Shown one piece after another: positions 44,946 through 58,000 of a DNA stretch of 64,000 bases; the first letter of the stretch is position 1, and each line of letters starts with the position of its first letter. A program made the translations under genes and the position numbers. Under the pieces are notes generated by a model. It ran no database searches. It saw only the letters and a list, made by a program, of their open reading frames with translations, and was not told the origin of the DNA. Origin of the DNA: Lucifuga dentata (lineage: Eukaryota; Chordata; Actinopteri; Ophidiiformes; Bythitidae); the NCBI GenBank assembly GCA_014773175.1, contig VXCM01003537.1:6427-70426 (forward strand), in the 5' to 3' direction.

Positions 44946-47900
44946 AGAGAGAGAAGGCTGTTAATCTTTGCAGGTTTAGGAAGACTGCAGGCTGGAATAA
45001 TTGACATTTTCACCAATTTAACAGCAGATGTGTTGGACTCTGTGGCATTTGTTTGTTTGTTTGTCTGTCTGTCTGTTTGGACAGTAGGATATCTCAAAAA
45101 GTTATGGACTGTTCCTGTTGGAGGACTGTGACCTTGGTTTGATGCTGGTTGTCATTGTCTCTAGATGGCGAGTATGGAGCAGATAATTCTGAGAGGAAGA
45201 AGTGACTAAAGGACCAAACATTCTGCATGTTTGAGCCTAATATATTCAGTTTTCATACATGTTACGTTACTGACAATCATTTCCCAAAGGATAAAACTGT
45301 ATTTCAGCTTTCCTGATATTTTGCTAAATCTCTTAATCTTTCAAAATCAAATATTCAAGTGATACACCCACCTTAAAAATCCATGTTTCTCCTGCTAATA
45401 GTTACACAGCCTTATGAAGTCACGGTCCTTTAAATTTTTCCATAAACGCAGGTCTTCTTTTGGGACTATATTCCCCGGTGGAGGCATACATTCACTCCAC
45501 GCTTTTTATTGAGCTTAAACACTAAAATTACATAACTTCTAAAAAAACCTGAATACACGTCTTGTTGGTGATGATGGATTACCTATCCCAAGAACGTTTA
45601 CAGTATCAACAAGTTGATTTTAATAGCAGAATGAACTGAAACCAATGGAGGTCTGGAAGGTAGGAAAAACATTTTTAATTCACCACTTCGGAAAATGATT
45701 GTCAGTAATGTTGCATGCATGAAAATTAAATATATTAGGCTCAAACATGTAAAACGGCTAGTATTGGCAAAGACAGCGGCTTTGCTGATGGTTATCAGAG
45801 GAATTCCACATGTAGAGGATTTTAGGAACGCCATGTTGTTCTGGTTTTAGCTCAGAGTTGTATGAATGAACATGTTAAGAACACGTGTGTTTGCCGTGTT
45901 GTCTGTTAGTCCCATTGTTGCCTCCTGCCGTGTTTCTGCAGGCAGCTGGCGGCGGTCAGCTGTCCGTTTTGTAGCTTCTCTGGTTTCTAAACAGCATGGA
46001 GCCGTAAATCAGCTGGAAAAGCTGCTGACCTTTGACCTCAGCAGGACGGGAACAGATCCTAAAGACTTCCGGCTATTTTTAATCCATGCAGCATTCTCTG
46101 CAGGGTGAACACAGGCGGACAGAGAGGTTTTTACTCGCTGTCTGGAGACGAGAGTAACAACCGGCATCAAAACAAGGTCACGGTCCTCCAACAGGAAATG
46201 TTGACCTGATGGCAGCGCTACAGGAAAGGTCATAGGGTCACGAAAAATCATAAGGATTATGAGTGTTCATTCTTTACAAATCCAAAAACAGTCCTTTTAG
46301 TGTCGCCTAAACCATTACATCACTTCCTGTAGGCGAAGTTGCTGTTCTCGCACTGCTGTGAGTTCCAGTGAGTTGACCTTTGACCCCAAAATACAGGAGG
46401 AGAGCAGAAAACAGAAAACACAGCAGTGTGTGTGTGTGTGTGTTTTTTCACAGTTGGAACGAGAGAAGCATTAGATCCTCTTTTTTCTCTTTGATGAGGT
46501 GGTTTATGGCTTTTTGATGTCTTTTTTATTTCTTATTTTCTTATTTTTTTATTTACTGTATCTTCATTAGCTGTTTTCTGAAAGTTCAGAAGTAAATTAG
46601 GAATTTGTTTGGGCAGAACTTCCTGAAGTTGGAACGTTGTGTTCCTTCCTCGCATTCCCACCTCGTTTCAACTAGAGTATGGAAATTAAAGGATCATACC
46701 AGTGATTTTGCATGTTTCAGCCCAATAAGTACAACCTGTTATGTTACATTACTGCCAACCATTTTCCAAAGTATATGACCGGAGCTGTAAATATTAGAAT
46801 TACTTTTCCTACCTTCCAGACTGCAGTAACGTAACATGTATGTGGATATAATTTATTGGACGTAAACATGGAAAATTACTGGTATGATCCTTTAAAGCTA
46901 TTGACATCTTCATCTAGCATGTATTCTGTCATTCCCACATTCCAGCCTGAATATTCCCAAACAAGATAAAGTTATTCTCCAAAATCCTGGCAGCCAATCA
47001 GCATGTTTGCAGTCAAAGGTTAATTATCATTAAAACAGCACATTAACAGGATTATTCAGCCTTTCTGGGGTTTGATCTTATTTATTTATGACTGACAGCA
47101 AACATCCTGCTTCATATTCATTCTCCCCTCACATTCCCAGCTTGGGAATCTGCCCAGTAACCGCAGGCTTCTCTGTACTGCTGCCTTGCTCAATAGCATC
47201 TTGACACTTGATGGCTGCATGAAAACAGGAAGTGTAAGTCACATGCTGCTCCTTCTCACACCGGGAGACGTTTGTCCGACGAGGCTCCGGTTTTCCTGGA
47301 TGTCTCTGCAGGGAAAGAAAAACATCATTTGTGTTTCCTGTTCCTTTTTTTTATTTATTTTTTTACTTTACAGGCTGTTTGATGAGCCGCAAAGATCAGA
47401 TCTTCCTGCGTGAACACGGTACACGTGTTTCTGTCTGCGTCCATCACATCCAACGTGCTAATCCTTTAATTCTCTCGCACCGTGACAGGGCGTCAGACGA
47501 CCCAGAGGAAGTCTTAGATTTGGGTTTAAGTTTCCAGGAACGCTTAGCGCGTCTCCACAAACATGAAGAAGGCTTTTAAATGAAGAGTCGTAGCAGCTCA
47601 GAGGATTTTTGTTTGAGATGAAATCCCTGCAGAAAGCTGCTGAATCAGAAGAGTTTAAAGGACCATACCAGTCATTTTGCATGTTTTTAAAGGTGTTTTC
47701 AGACCTGCTACATTTGGAGTTTTTGTTTTGAACTCTGCAGCATTTTCCACAAGTCACAAGTCAAGGCTGAGAGGCCCTGTGAGTGAAACTGAAGCTGATC
47801 ACGCGTCTGTCACGTGTCTGATCACGTGTCTGTATTACATAACAGTACATGTAAAGTACATGTAGCTATATGTTAGCTACATGCTACGTAACTCAGGCTT

Positions 47901-49896
47901 CATGTGATCTTTCCTCATATGTTCTTGTGATCTGAGGAGGACAACATGCTTCACTAGCTGTGCTATGCTACGTGCTACATGCTACATGCTACGTCGTTAG
48001 CCACGCTGTTTATGGATAGATCATGGGGTTAATGCTCTGTGTCTGAGTGGTGAAGTCAGTGTAGAAGCGTCTTAAGCTGCAGTTAAGAAACTTAAAGGAG
48101 CATACCAGTGATTTTGCATGTTTGAGCCCAATAAATACAACCTGCACACACATTACATTACTGCCAATCATTTTCCAAAACATACTACATGCTAACTTGT
48201 AGAGACTTGAAATGTGCGTGAGAGAAATAATCCATCACAGCAAACACAACCTCTGTTAAATATTTTTTGTCTAAGTTGCTAAATTAAACCGATCCAACAC
48301 GGAGCTACATGAATGAAAATGTATTTCTCCGCCAGGGAATATAGTCCCCAAGAGAAGACGGCTTTTCCTGAGAAAATAAAAAAGACCATCCCTTTTACGA
48401 TCATGATCCCCAAACCGATTATTTCTAACTTTCATATACTTTATGAGAAAATTAAAGGGAAATTTCAGTGGTTTTTAAATTTTCCAGTTTTAGAAACTGA
48501 ACTACTTGCATGTTTCAAGGCAGGAATTTCAAACCGACTTTGTAATGTTCAGCCTGGCTAGTTCTCTGTGGGTTGTCAACAGAATTTCTGATCTTTCATA
48601 CTTTTTGAATTATTAAACTTTATATAAACCAAATTTTCCGTTTTTTTCCAAAATTTTCAAATCTTTTATACTTTTCAAAATAGTCAACCTCATTTAAGCA
48701 AATTTTTCAAGTTTAAATCAAAATTTCCCCATTAAACTGCATGCAGAGCTTTCAGTGTTTTCTCTGTGAAATCCCCCAAAACACCTTTCTGCCTAAACTT
48801 TGGCCCATTTTTGGCACGTAACTACTTCTGCAGGCTTTAAGCTAGGAACTTCAAACCAACTTCATTTAGTTCAGCTTCATGTGTATTTTAAGGGATGTCA
48901 AGAAAAATTCCCTAACTTTTATACTTTTCAAAATATTCAACCTTATTTAAGCAAATGTTTTTCAACTTTATTTAGAAGTTTCTCCATTAAGGTACATGCA
49001 GAGAGTCACATGTCCTTTTTTAGCTTGCTTTATCACTTGATATACTTTTACGCTACATACATTATGTTAGGCGAAACAATAAATTTTAAGGTGGTTTTAT
49101 CACAAACATTTGATCTTGAAAGCTTAGGAGATTTGGCAGAATAACACGAAAACTAAGGTACGGTTTTATGTTTTGGAAAATGGTTGTCAGTAACTTGAAG
49201 TGTATGTGGGTAGTAAAACCACCAGGATGGTCCTTTAAGTAAATTTGAGTGGAGTATTTAGTAGTTTTTGTCCGTCAGGTTGGTGGGTTTTATATGGAAG
49301 AGGCAGACTGAGACGTGAGAAGGAGAGAAAAGCGAGGAGATGTCTGCCAGTTCCTGTCAGAGAAAAACACGACGTCACGGCCAGAAAGAGTCTGAGGCCT
49401 GGAGAGAATACCAAGCAGAAAAAAAAAGAGAGCGAGCCGAGCGCACGGCGGCCACGGCGGCTNCCTGGAGAGAATACCAAGCAGAAAAAAAAAGAGAGCG
49501 AGCCGAGCGCACGGCGGCCACGGCGGCTCAGACACAGGAAATAAACAACAGACCTGCAAAATAAAAGCAGGGAAATGTCTATTTAAAGGACCATACCAAC
49601 CATTTTGCATGTTTGAGCTTAATATATTCATTTTCATACATGTAACGTTGCTGACAATCATTTCCCAAAGCATACTACTGGAACGGTGAATTAAAAATGT
49701 TTTTCCTACCTTCCAGACCTCCATTGGTTTCAGTTCATTCTGCTATTAAAATCAACTTGTTGATACTGTAAACGTTCTTGGGATAGGTAATCCATCATCA
49801 CCAACAAGACATGTATTCAGGTTTTTTTAGAAGTTATGTAATTTTAGCATACACACACACACACATACACACACACACATAAACACATAAATTTAA

Positions 49897-49938
<42 letters not shown>

Positions 49939-50060
49939 AAATTTAAATCCCCACATACACACACAAACATAAACCCACACACACACACACACAAACATAA
50001 ACACACACACACACACATAAACACACAAATTTAAACCCCCACATACACACACAAACATAA

Positions 50061-50094
<34 letters not shown>

Positions 50095-50260
50095 CATAGA
50101 CACACACACACACAAACATAAACACACACACAAACTTAAACACACACACACACATACACACACACACATCCTTTAGGTGTGTCTCTGTGTTCCTGCAGCT
50201 TAAAGATGCACTCAGTGATTTTATTAGAACACGTGTTGGTTTTCTTCCCCAGAGTCACGA

Positions 50261-50302
<42 letters not shown>

Positions 50303-51026
50303 TTTTATCAGCTTAAAAAAAACCGTTTTCTATCAGCGTCAGCGCTGTTAATGGATAAAAACTGTGTTTCTAAAACACCAGTTATTTCATACGACGGCGT
50401 ATCAGGACTATAAAAAAAAAGAAAAGAGGGCATTATTTCCAGTTTCTAAACTCATAAATTTGTGAGTTTAGAAACTCGACATAACACCCCATTTTTTTTA
50501 TATGGCCCTGATACGCCGTCATAATTTCATCTCTTATTAAATCCCAAAATAATAATATTTTCTACGAACAAATCCAAAACTGTCTGGCGTCCATGTTGCT
50601 TTTCCTTGTTTCCTTACCTCCTTCCTTGTCTCCTCTCCAGATTCAGCAGGTGGCTCTGAGGCTGGGCGGGCGGCGGCGGGCCGTCGTTCTGACCGGACGC
50701 CACGTCGTCTCCGACACAGAGGTGCAGCTGTACCAGCGAGTTCTGCAGCAGAGGANCCGGACGCCACGTCGTCTCCGACACAGAGGTGCAGCTGTACCAG
50801 CGAGTTCTGCAGCAGAGGAGCTACGACGTGCAGCTTTCACGCTACGCCGAGACCAGCGGCATGCTCCGAAACCACGGTTACCGTCCTGCTACTCACCACG
50901 CTGTCATTCACACACGTGTGTGTGTGTGTGTGTGTGTGTACGTGCATGTGTGCGTGTGTTTATGCTTGTGTTTCTGCGTGTGTGTTGATGTGTTTACGTT
51001 TGTGTGTGTGTGTGTGCGTGCGTGCA

Positions 51027-51057
<31 letters not shown>

Positions 51058-51352
51058 CCTCATGTTGGCCTCAAATGAACCAGGAAGCATTTTAGTGTTT
51101 TTACTACAAATCGTTAGCAGCCACAGGAAATAGTTGTATCAGTGTGTGTGTGTGTGTGTAGTATCTGTGCTCGCTGCCTGCAGTGTTTACTAACTGTATG
51201 GGTGGAGCCAATTTCCTGTCAGAAAACACACACCCACACACACACATACACATACACACAATTTTTTGTTCTGTGGGTTGAAGCTGTAAAATCCTTCAGA
51301 TCCACTCAAACATCTGGGTGTAAAACACACAGCTGAACTTCCAAGCTATGTA

Positions 51353-51383
<31 letters not shown>

Positions 51384-52058
51384 ATTTTGAGCTAAATTGG
51401 CAGGAATTCACGGTCCCAGATGATGAATCTTTGTTGATCGTTTGCTTTGGTCTGAAACACCAAATCATTCAAATCACGACTCGTTCTGCATGTGACAACA
51501 CTCTCTCTGCTCATTGGTAAGAAATGTCTGTGGGGGCGGAGACAGAAAATGAAATGTATGAATTAGTAAAGTCTTGAGATGAGCTCATCAGTTTGTTATT
51601 AAACAGAATGGATCCTGACAGTTTTCCCAGTTTTCCAGCCTCCATAAATCACAAACTCTACCTGCTGTCAGAAAAGTCCGATAAAAACCTGTTGCGGTCG
51701 TTGATGAGGCTGATCGTAACTCCGCCCCTCTGATTAGTCTGATTCATAACATCCAGAGCCATCACAGAATTCAGGAATATTACGGATTTGTGCTTCCTGG
51801 AAGGCGGAATTCCATAATGAGATGTAATCTGATTACTTTTAGTCTGATGCATCAGACAGAATCACAAGTCCTGGAGTGTTCTCTCTCTCTATCTCTCTAT
51901 CTCTCTCTCTCTCTCTCTCACCATTAGAATAACTTCCTTCTATTCTTCTTGGAAACATGGAGACCAGAACATTCCATCCTCAGCCAAAAACACCAAAACA
52001 CGCTTCCTTTAAACGCAGCACAATTGCTACCAGATGTTCCCCTCTGCCTCTCCTCCAT

Positions 52059-52098
<40 letters not shown>

Positions 52099-55000
52099 GC
52101 TTTATTTGTTTAGACAAGGTTCTTTCTGTTTTTTAATTTCTGATCCACCCTTTCTTTCCTGTTTTGATTCTGACATGCTGGCTTACAGTGTAAATCTTTC
52201 CACAAGCTGGTTTTTAACATGAACATTGTTAGCTTATAGCATGCTAGCATAGCTTGTAGCATTGTAGCATAGCTGCTGTGTGAAACATGAACTCCTCATA
52301 TTTCTGTTTGGTGAACATCAGCAGCCATGATGTTTAATTATTTCCTAATAAATATTTTTGGAATTATTGTTTTTTCTGACGTGATTTTTGTGTCACATCA
52401 TGACAGGCGCCACAAGAGGGCGCCGCTAATTACCGCACTATTTGCCGCGCTACTTACCGCCCCTTGACCCTCAGCTTTAAGACCACTGATGGTGCTCCGT
52501 GATGAATACTGGCTGATTCTGATTGGTCCGTTCTGACACGTGACTTGTCTGGTGTCTGTCAGGTGACCAGTGGAACCTTCTGGTTTGTCTCAGTAACTCA
52601 GAGAAAAGCTGCATGAGAAGAATCTCCTTCTCCCGCCTGAAGCCGCATCAGAGGGTGAGAAGAAGTTTTTATTTTAAATTTTTAACGAATTACAGAACAT
52701 AAAACAAAACACAACAGAAACAATTCCCCGTCCTTCCCCTACAAACCCGCTACGAAACAAAAAGGCGGGAAGAAACAGCGCACAGAAACTCCTTTTAACT
52801 TCTTTAATTTCTTCCTTTTAACTGCGATGACTCAATTTTATGTTAAATTTTAGCTTTGCTTTGATTCAGTTTCATAGTTTTTAGCTGTTATTTATTGCTA
52901 ATTAGCATTTTAAATGAGTCACAGGACTTTTTTTTAGATTTATCGGATATAATATGTTAATGACATGTTTAATGGTTTATGTATTCTTTATAAATTCCTG
53001 TCAACTTTATGTTGACATGGCAATAAAATATTGAATACTGAATTAAAACTACAGACGAATGATTCCTTCCTTCCTTCCTTCCTTCCTTCCTTCCTTCCTC
53101 CCTCCCTCAGGTGAACATGGTACCTTGGCTGATGGAGGCCTTCTCTGACTCTGGCGGCGGTCGCTGCAAATTCTACAAACCAAAACTCATTTCAGGTGAT
53201 TCTGAAGCTTCGAGTCTGTTTCAGCTTTGATTAATCATCTTTATATCAAAACTGTGAATGTTAGAGTAAGAATTCTAAACTGAAAAAACAGTTTTAACTG
53301 TAATTTATATTATTAACAGTGTCTTTGATGGAAAAAATCTAAATCGAGTTGCTTATACACTAGAGAGTATAAGCATGATGATTTCTTATTGGCTGGTGGA
53401 AAGAAATGTACCATTAGAAATATGAGAGTTGTATTTACTGGCTGAAATTGTATGTTATATCAGAAAATAAATTACAATGCAGAGAAACCACAATGAAACT
53501 GTTTCCTCTGAGGTTCTGGCTGAAGATCAGGAGATTTTGGTTCAGGAAATTGTTTAATAATGTTGTTTTTCTCTCATATGTCATTTAGCAAAAAAAAAAA
53601 AAACCAACCCTGAATAATACACATTTTGGGAAACAGTTATTTTCCAATTTGCAGTAAGATAACAGACTAATATTGGAAAAACAACTTTTGAATGTATTTC
53701 AGACACAGTAGTTATTTTATGATTGTTTATGTCAGTAATGTTTGCAGGAAAAGAAGCTTTTAATTTACATCAGATCAGCTGACAAACACACAAAGACAAA
53801 GCATGAAGATATGTTCGTAAATTTTGCTCAAAAGTCTGCAAATGCAGATGTTCATACATGTTAATCATCATATTAATCCCTCTCAGGATTCCCGTTATCC
53901 ATGAAGCCACACGCCTGTGGGTCCACAAATGAGGAATTCTGGGTTTTCCAGCAATCAGTGGAACAGGACAGGTCAGCATCAGTCAGCACCAGAAGAGCCT
54001 GAAACCTCCCACAGTCAGGGAAATACCTTTGTTTTTTTTCTGTCAGAGTCAGACGAGACAATAGAATATAGTTTCATCTCTTTGTGTCCAATACTCTGTT
54101 TCACTTTTGGCTGAGCTGAGCTAGGCTAGGCTAGCAGTTTCCCCCTACTCACAGTCTTTGTGCTAAGCTAGCTAGGAAAGCAGTTTCACCCTGCTTCTAG
54201 TCTTTGTGTTAAGCTAGGCTAGAAGTTTCCCTATGCTTCCAGTGTTTGTGCTAAGCTAGGCTAGCAATTTCCCTGTGCTTCAAGTATTTGTGCTAAACTA
54301 GGCTAGCAGTTTCCCCATGCTTCCAGTTTTTGTGCTAAGCTAGGCTAACAGTTTCCCCCTGCTTCCAGTCTTTGTGCTAAGCTAGGCTAGCAGTTTCCCC
54401 CACTTCCAGTCTTTATGCTAAGCTAGGCTAAACTTGATCTGTTCTGCATAAAAAAATGAACAGATGTCCATCTTTTTTATCTGACTCTGAGTTTGTCTGC
54501 AAACAAGTATAAACGTCAGACTCTTCCTTTAAGCTAAAATCTGTGACCGTGCATGTGATGTACGATGGGATAAAAATAGACACACACACACACACACACA
54601 CCCCTGTTTTTATGATGTCGGTGGGTAAAAATAGAACCCCCCCCAGTTTTTATGTCCTTGGCATAGATCCAGCAGTGTCATTGAATACAATCTGTATTTG
54701 CTGTGTTTTTCATTCTTCGCTGACAGACGAGCTGCAGCCTCGTCCACGCCACGTGGTCTCGTTGCCGTGGTGACCGCGTACGTGTTGGTGACCTCAGCTA
54801 AGCCGCTGACCTCCTTCCTGCACGAGGTCAGCGTGGTCAGAACCAGCGAGGACCTGAGCGGACGCTGCACTCAGGTAACTTCCTGTCAGTCGCGGCGTTG
54901 CTGCACGGTGGAACAACATGGACAGATCCAGTCTGTCCTCATTTTAAGTTTTAACTAAAGTTTGTTTTGAAAGTTGTAGAACAGAAAGAAGTGTAGCGGC

Positions 55001-58000
55001 GTTTCCTCCGCCATGTTTGTTATCAGAGTTTATTACGTCGTACTGTGACTGCTTATCACAGAATAAAACGTCATATGTTCATATCATCGTCTGTTTTTAG
55101 TTTTTTAGTCAGCTTAACTTGTGATCTGGGATGTAGCGTGAAGCATCAGCACCGTTGCTATGGTTACCTGCTGTTTAATGTACTTTGAGCACTCTCCAGC
55201 CAATCAGAAACCAGCATAATCTGTTGCCATGGTATGACGATAATTTAATGACGTGGTGGTTTTGTAGTTTTTATGAACATAAATTCATAACAAAGTTCAG
55301 ACCATAAAAACGCTGTGGCGACATCATCTGTTACCAGATGGATTTATCCAACGACGTTCTGCAGTAAAACTTTCCGTTAAAGAAAATAAGAAACGCCGTT
55401 TCTGCTGCCGACGAACATCCTGATCCTGCAGCTCTGCTTTCATGGAGGCTCTTCAGGACTTTTCAAACCCTAATAATAGCCCTGAGTGTGTGTGTGTGTG
55501 TGAGAGAGACTAGAAGCCAAACACACCACATGCTTCAGATTTGGCTCTTTTACGCTGCAGCCAAATCAAATATGAGCTTAAATCTGATGTTATAAATCTC
55601 TCAAACTTTCACAGACTTCAGCCTCGAAAAATGAAACCAAGAGTTCGTAGAATTTTTGATTTTAGATGATTTATTGCCACTTGATTTGCAGTGTTTAAAT
55701 TATGACAATATTACTTTGCATGGTTAATTTATTTAATATGCTGCTGCTTTCTGTGGGCAACAAATGTTGTCATGTGTACAAACATTATGACTCCGTGTCC
55801 CCTAAAAAAAAAAAAAAATACCTAAAACATACCTGACAATAAATAAAGTTTGTGATTTTTATTTATTTATTTGGCTGATGAAAGGATATATTTTATGTAT
55901 TTTAGGTTTAGCAGTAAAAATAGATTTTCTGTAAAGTTTAAATAAATTAAATGCTACATCTGCCTTTTTTTTTTTATCAGTAGAATGAAAACGTCTTCAT
56001 CCTCTCCTCTCTTCCTCCATCTCAGCTCAGGACTTTCCTTTTGCAGCAGCTGGGGACAACAGCATCCCATGATGCCTTGAGACATGTGAAGAAGGTCATA
56101 GGTCAAGTGCTGAAGGCTGCATCGACCAGCGAAGAGACAAACTCTCTGCACAGGTAAAATGATGTAAAAATCCGATGTAAAAATCTAATTTAATAAAGTC
56201 ATGTACTGCAGGTATAGTCACAATGTGAGGCGGTGCGATTCCCATTCTCATTAGGTTCCCTTTTTCATTGTTAGAAAAAATTAAATTATTATATTAAGAA
56301 GTTTAAAAAAATATTATTCATCATTAAAAATAATTTTCTTTTCTTTTCTTTTTTTTTTAGTTTTTAAACTCACAAACTTGCGAGTTTTTTTGCGAATAAA
56401 TGACCAAATTAAATTTGTGCTTTTAGTGCAAAATCATTAAATAATCATCAGCATACGAACTTTTAAAACTGGCAAATTTGCAAGTTTTTAAACTCAAAAT
56501 AATGCCCCCTCGTTTTTGTTTTTTTCGTCTTATATGGCCCTGACGCCGTCGTACTACTTCATCTGAACTGCATGTAACCAATAAAAACAAAAGTCAGAAG
56601 CAGGAAACGGATGCGTGAAGGTATATTTTCTGTTTTGTTTTTTTCTGGTTATTTCAGGTGTTTGCTGTGTTATCAGCTGCTGACCTTCACGCTTCTCTTC
56701 ACTAACTCCCTCGTTCCCATCGTAGTGAAGGTACGCATTCCCTCCTTCTTTCACCACCGCTTCTTTTTTAGTCTTCAGCTCTTCAGCTCTCCAGACACTT
56801 GGAACATTTCTACACGCTTTAAAAACTTTTCATTCCAGTTTTTAAAGTGTTCAGATGCCTCAGCAGGAATACCAGTCTGTATTTTCTGTTCTTATACTGA
56901 TTATGTTTAGCATTTATTTTATTATTTTTCTTGTTGCAGAGGATTGTTGGATGTTCAGGTTTGGTTTAAGCAGCAGATTTCCACTGACTTTGAATTTGTA
57001 CATTGATGGTCGCCTGAAGACGAATCCTGAAGCTTTAGTTAGTTTTATCTGTTGTTTCCTCTATCAGATGCAAATTTCAGCCTCTAACAAAGTTTAAAAT
57101 CCAAATCAGCAGTTTACTGAGTATATTCATGCTTATCAGAGGTTAATTTCCATTTTATACTAGTTTTTACCAAAATACTTTATTCTAAAACTGCTAAACC
57201 AACTTTGATTTATTATTTAATTTGCCCGTTTTGTTTTCTTGCTTTACATATGCTTTATATGCTTTTGATATACTTTGATATACACTTTGATAAGTATATT
57301 TATCTTTTCAGCTGTGTAAATATAATTTAAATAGATGTGTACAAAGTTGTTTTTACTCTTTTTTATACTTTATACTTATGCACTAAGGGAGAAGCACCTG
57401 TAATTTCATTATATGTTACGTATAATGACAATTAAGCTATTCTATTCTATTCTATTCTATTCTATTCTATTCTATTCTATTCTAATGTTTGAATTGTATT
57501 GTATTGGAATGTATGCATCAATGATGCCCTCTGGTGGCCAAAAGAGGCATTGCCTGGACTTTCAGAATTCAGCTTGTAAGCAGCTAAAACCCTCAAATGT
57601 GTGAATTTAGTATATTTTTATGTCTGCATGGAGAAGTAATCACAGTTCCATAGAACTCCTCCTTTAATCTAAATATTTTAACTCTCATATTGTCTGTTTT
57701 ATACCTCCTTTTTATCTTTCTTCCTTCCCTTACCTCCTCTTCCCTTCCTTCATTCCCTACATTTATCTTTTCCTTCCCACATGTTTTCTCCCCTTCTCTA
57801 CCTCCTCATTGTTGTTTCATTCCCACCTCCTTTTCATATTTAATTGTGGTCAGGTTTTAATATTTTGATTTTTTTTTTTTTTTNTTTTTTTTTTTTTTAG
57901 GATGAACAGAACAGAAACGTCCACTAGAGGTCAGTGTGGCATCAACAAACCGGAGCTTCTCATCGCTGGTTTCTTTTCTTTTCTTCTTGTTTTGTAGGTG

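Larger units (their letters stand above)
43304..50640 (+). other. cped1 intron 1
   Basis: 7.3 kb with no exon found. It holds six TTAA-type elements (44108, 45207, 46686, 47656, 48092, 49583), (CA)n at 44912-44941, two assembly duplications (N at 44173 and 49463), a 320-bp CA-rich array (49848-50168), (ATC)n at 50263-50302 and a palindromic element (50390-50523). Confidence 0.65.

Noticed and set aside
48313..49144. Open frames of 82 and 114 codons inside the long TTAA element as possible transposase remnants
   Set aside because: Low-complexity Phe/Lys-rich translation without catalytic-type motifs; not supported as coding.
49834..50169. Cys/Val open frames over the CA array (and similar ones at 3607, 6408, 20529, 50908)
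   Set aside because: (CA)n/(GT)n translations have no stops in some frames; no conservation or gene structure.
54738..54874. Alternative start of cped1 exon 6 at gctgcag (54738)
   Set aside because: Phase would fit exon 4 directly, but the acceptor lacks a nearby pyrimidine tract; the 53887-53971 exon plus the 54727 acceptor fits better. Kept as a fallback.
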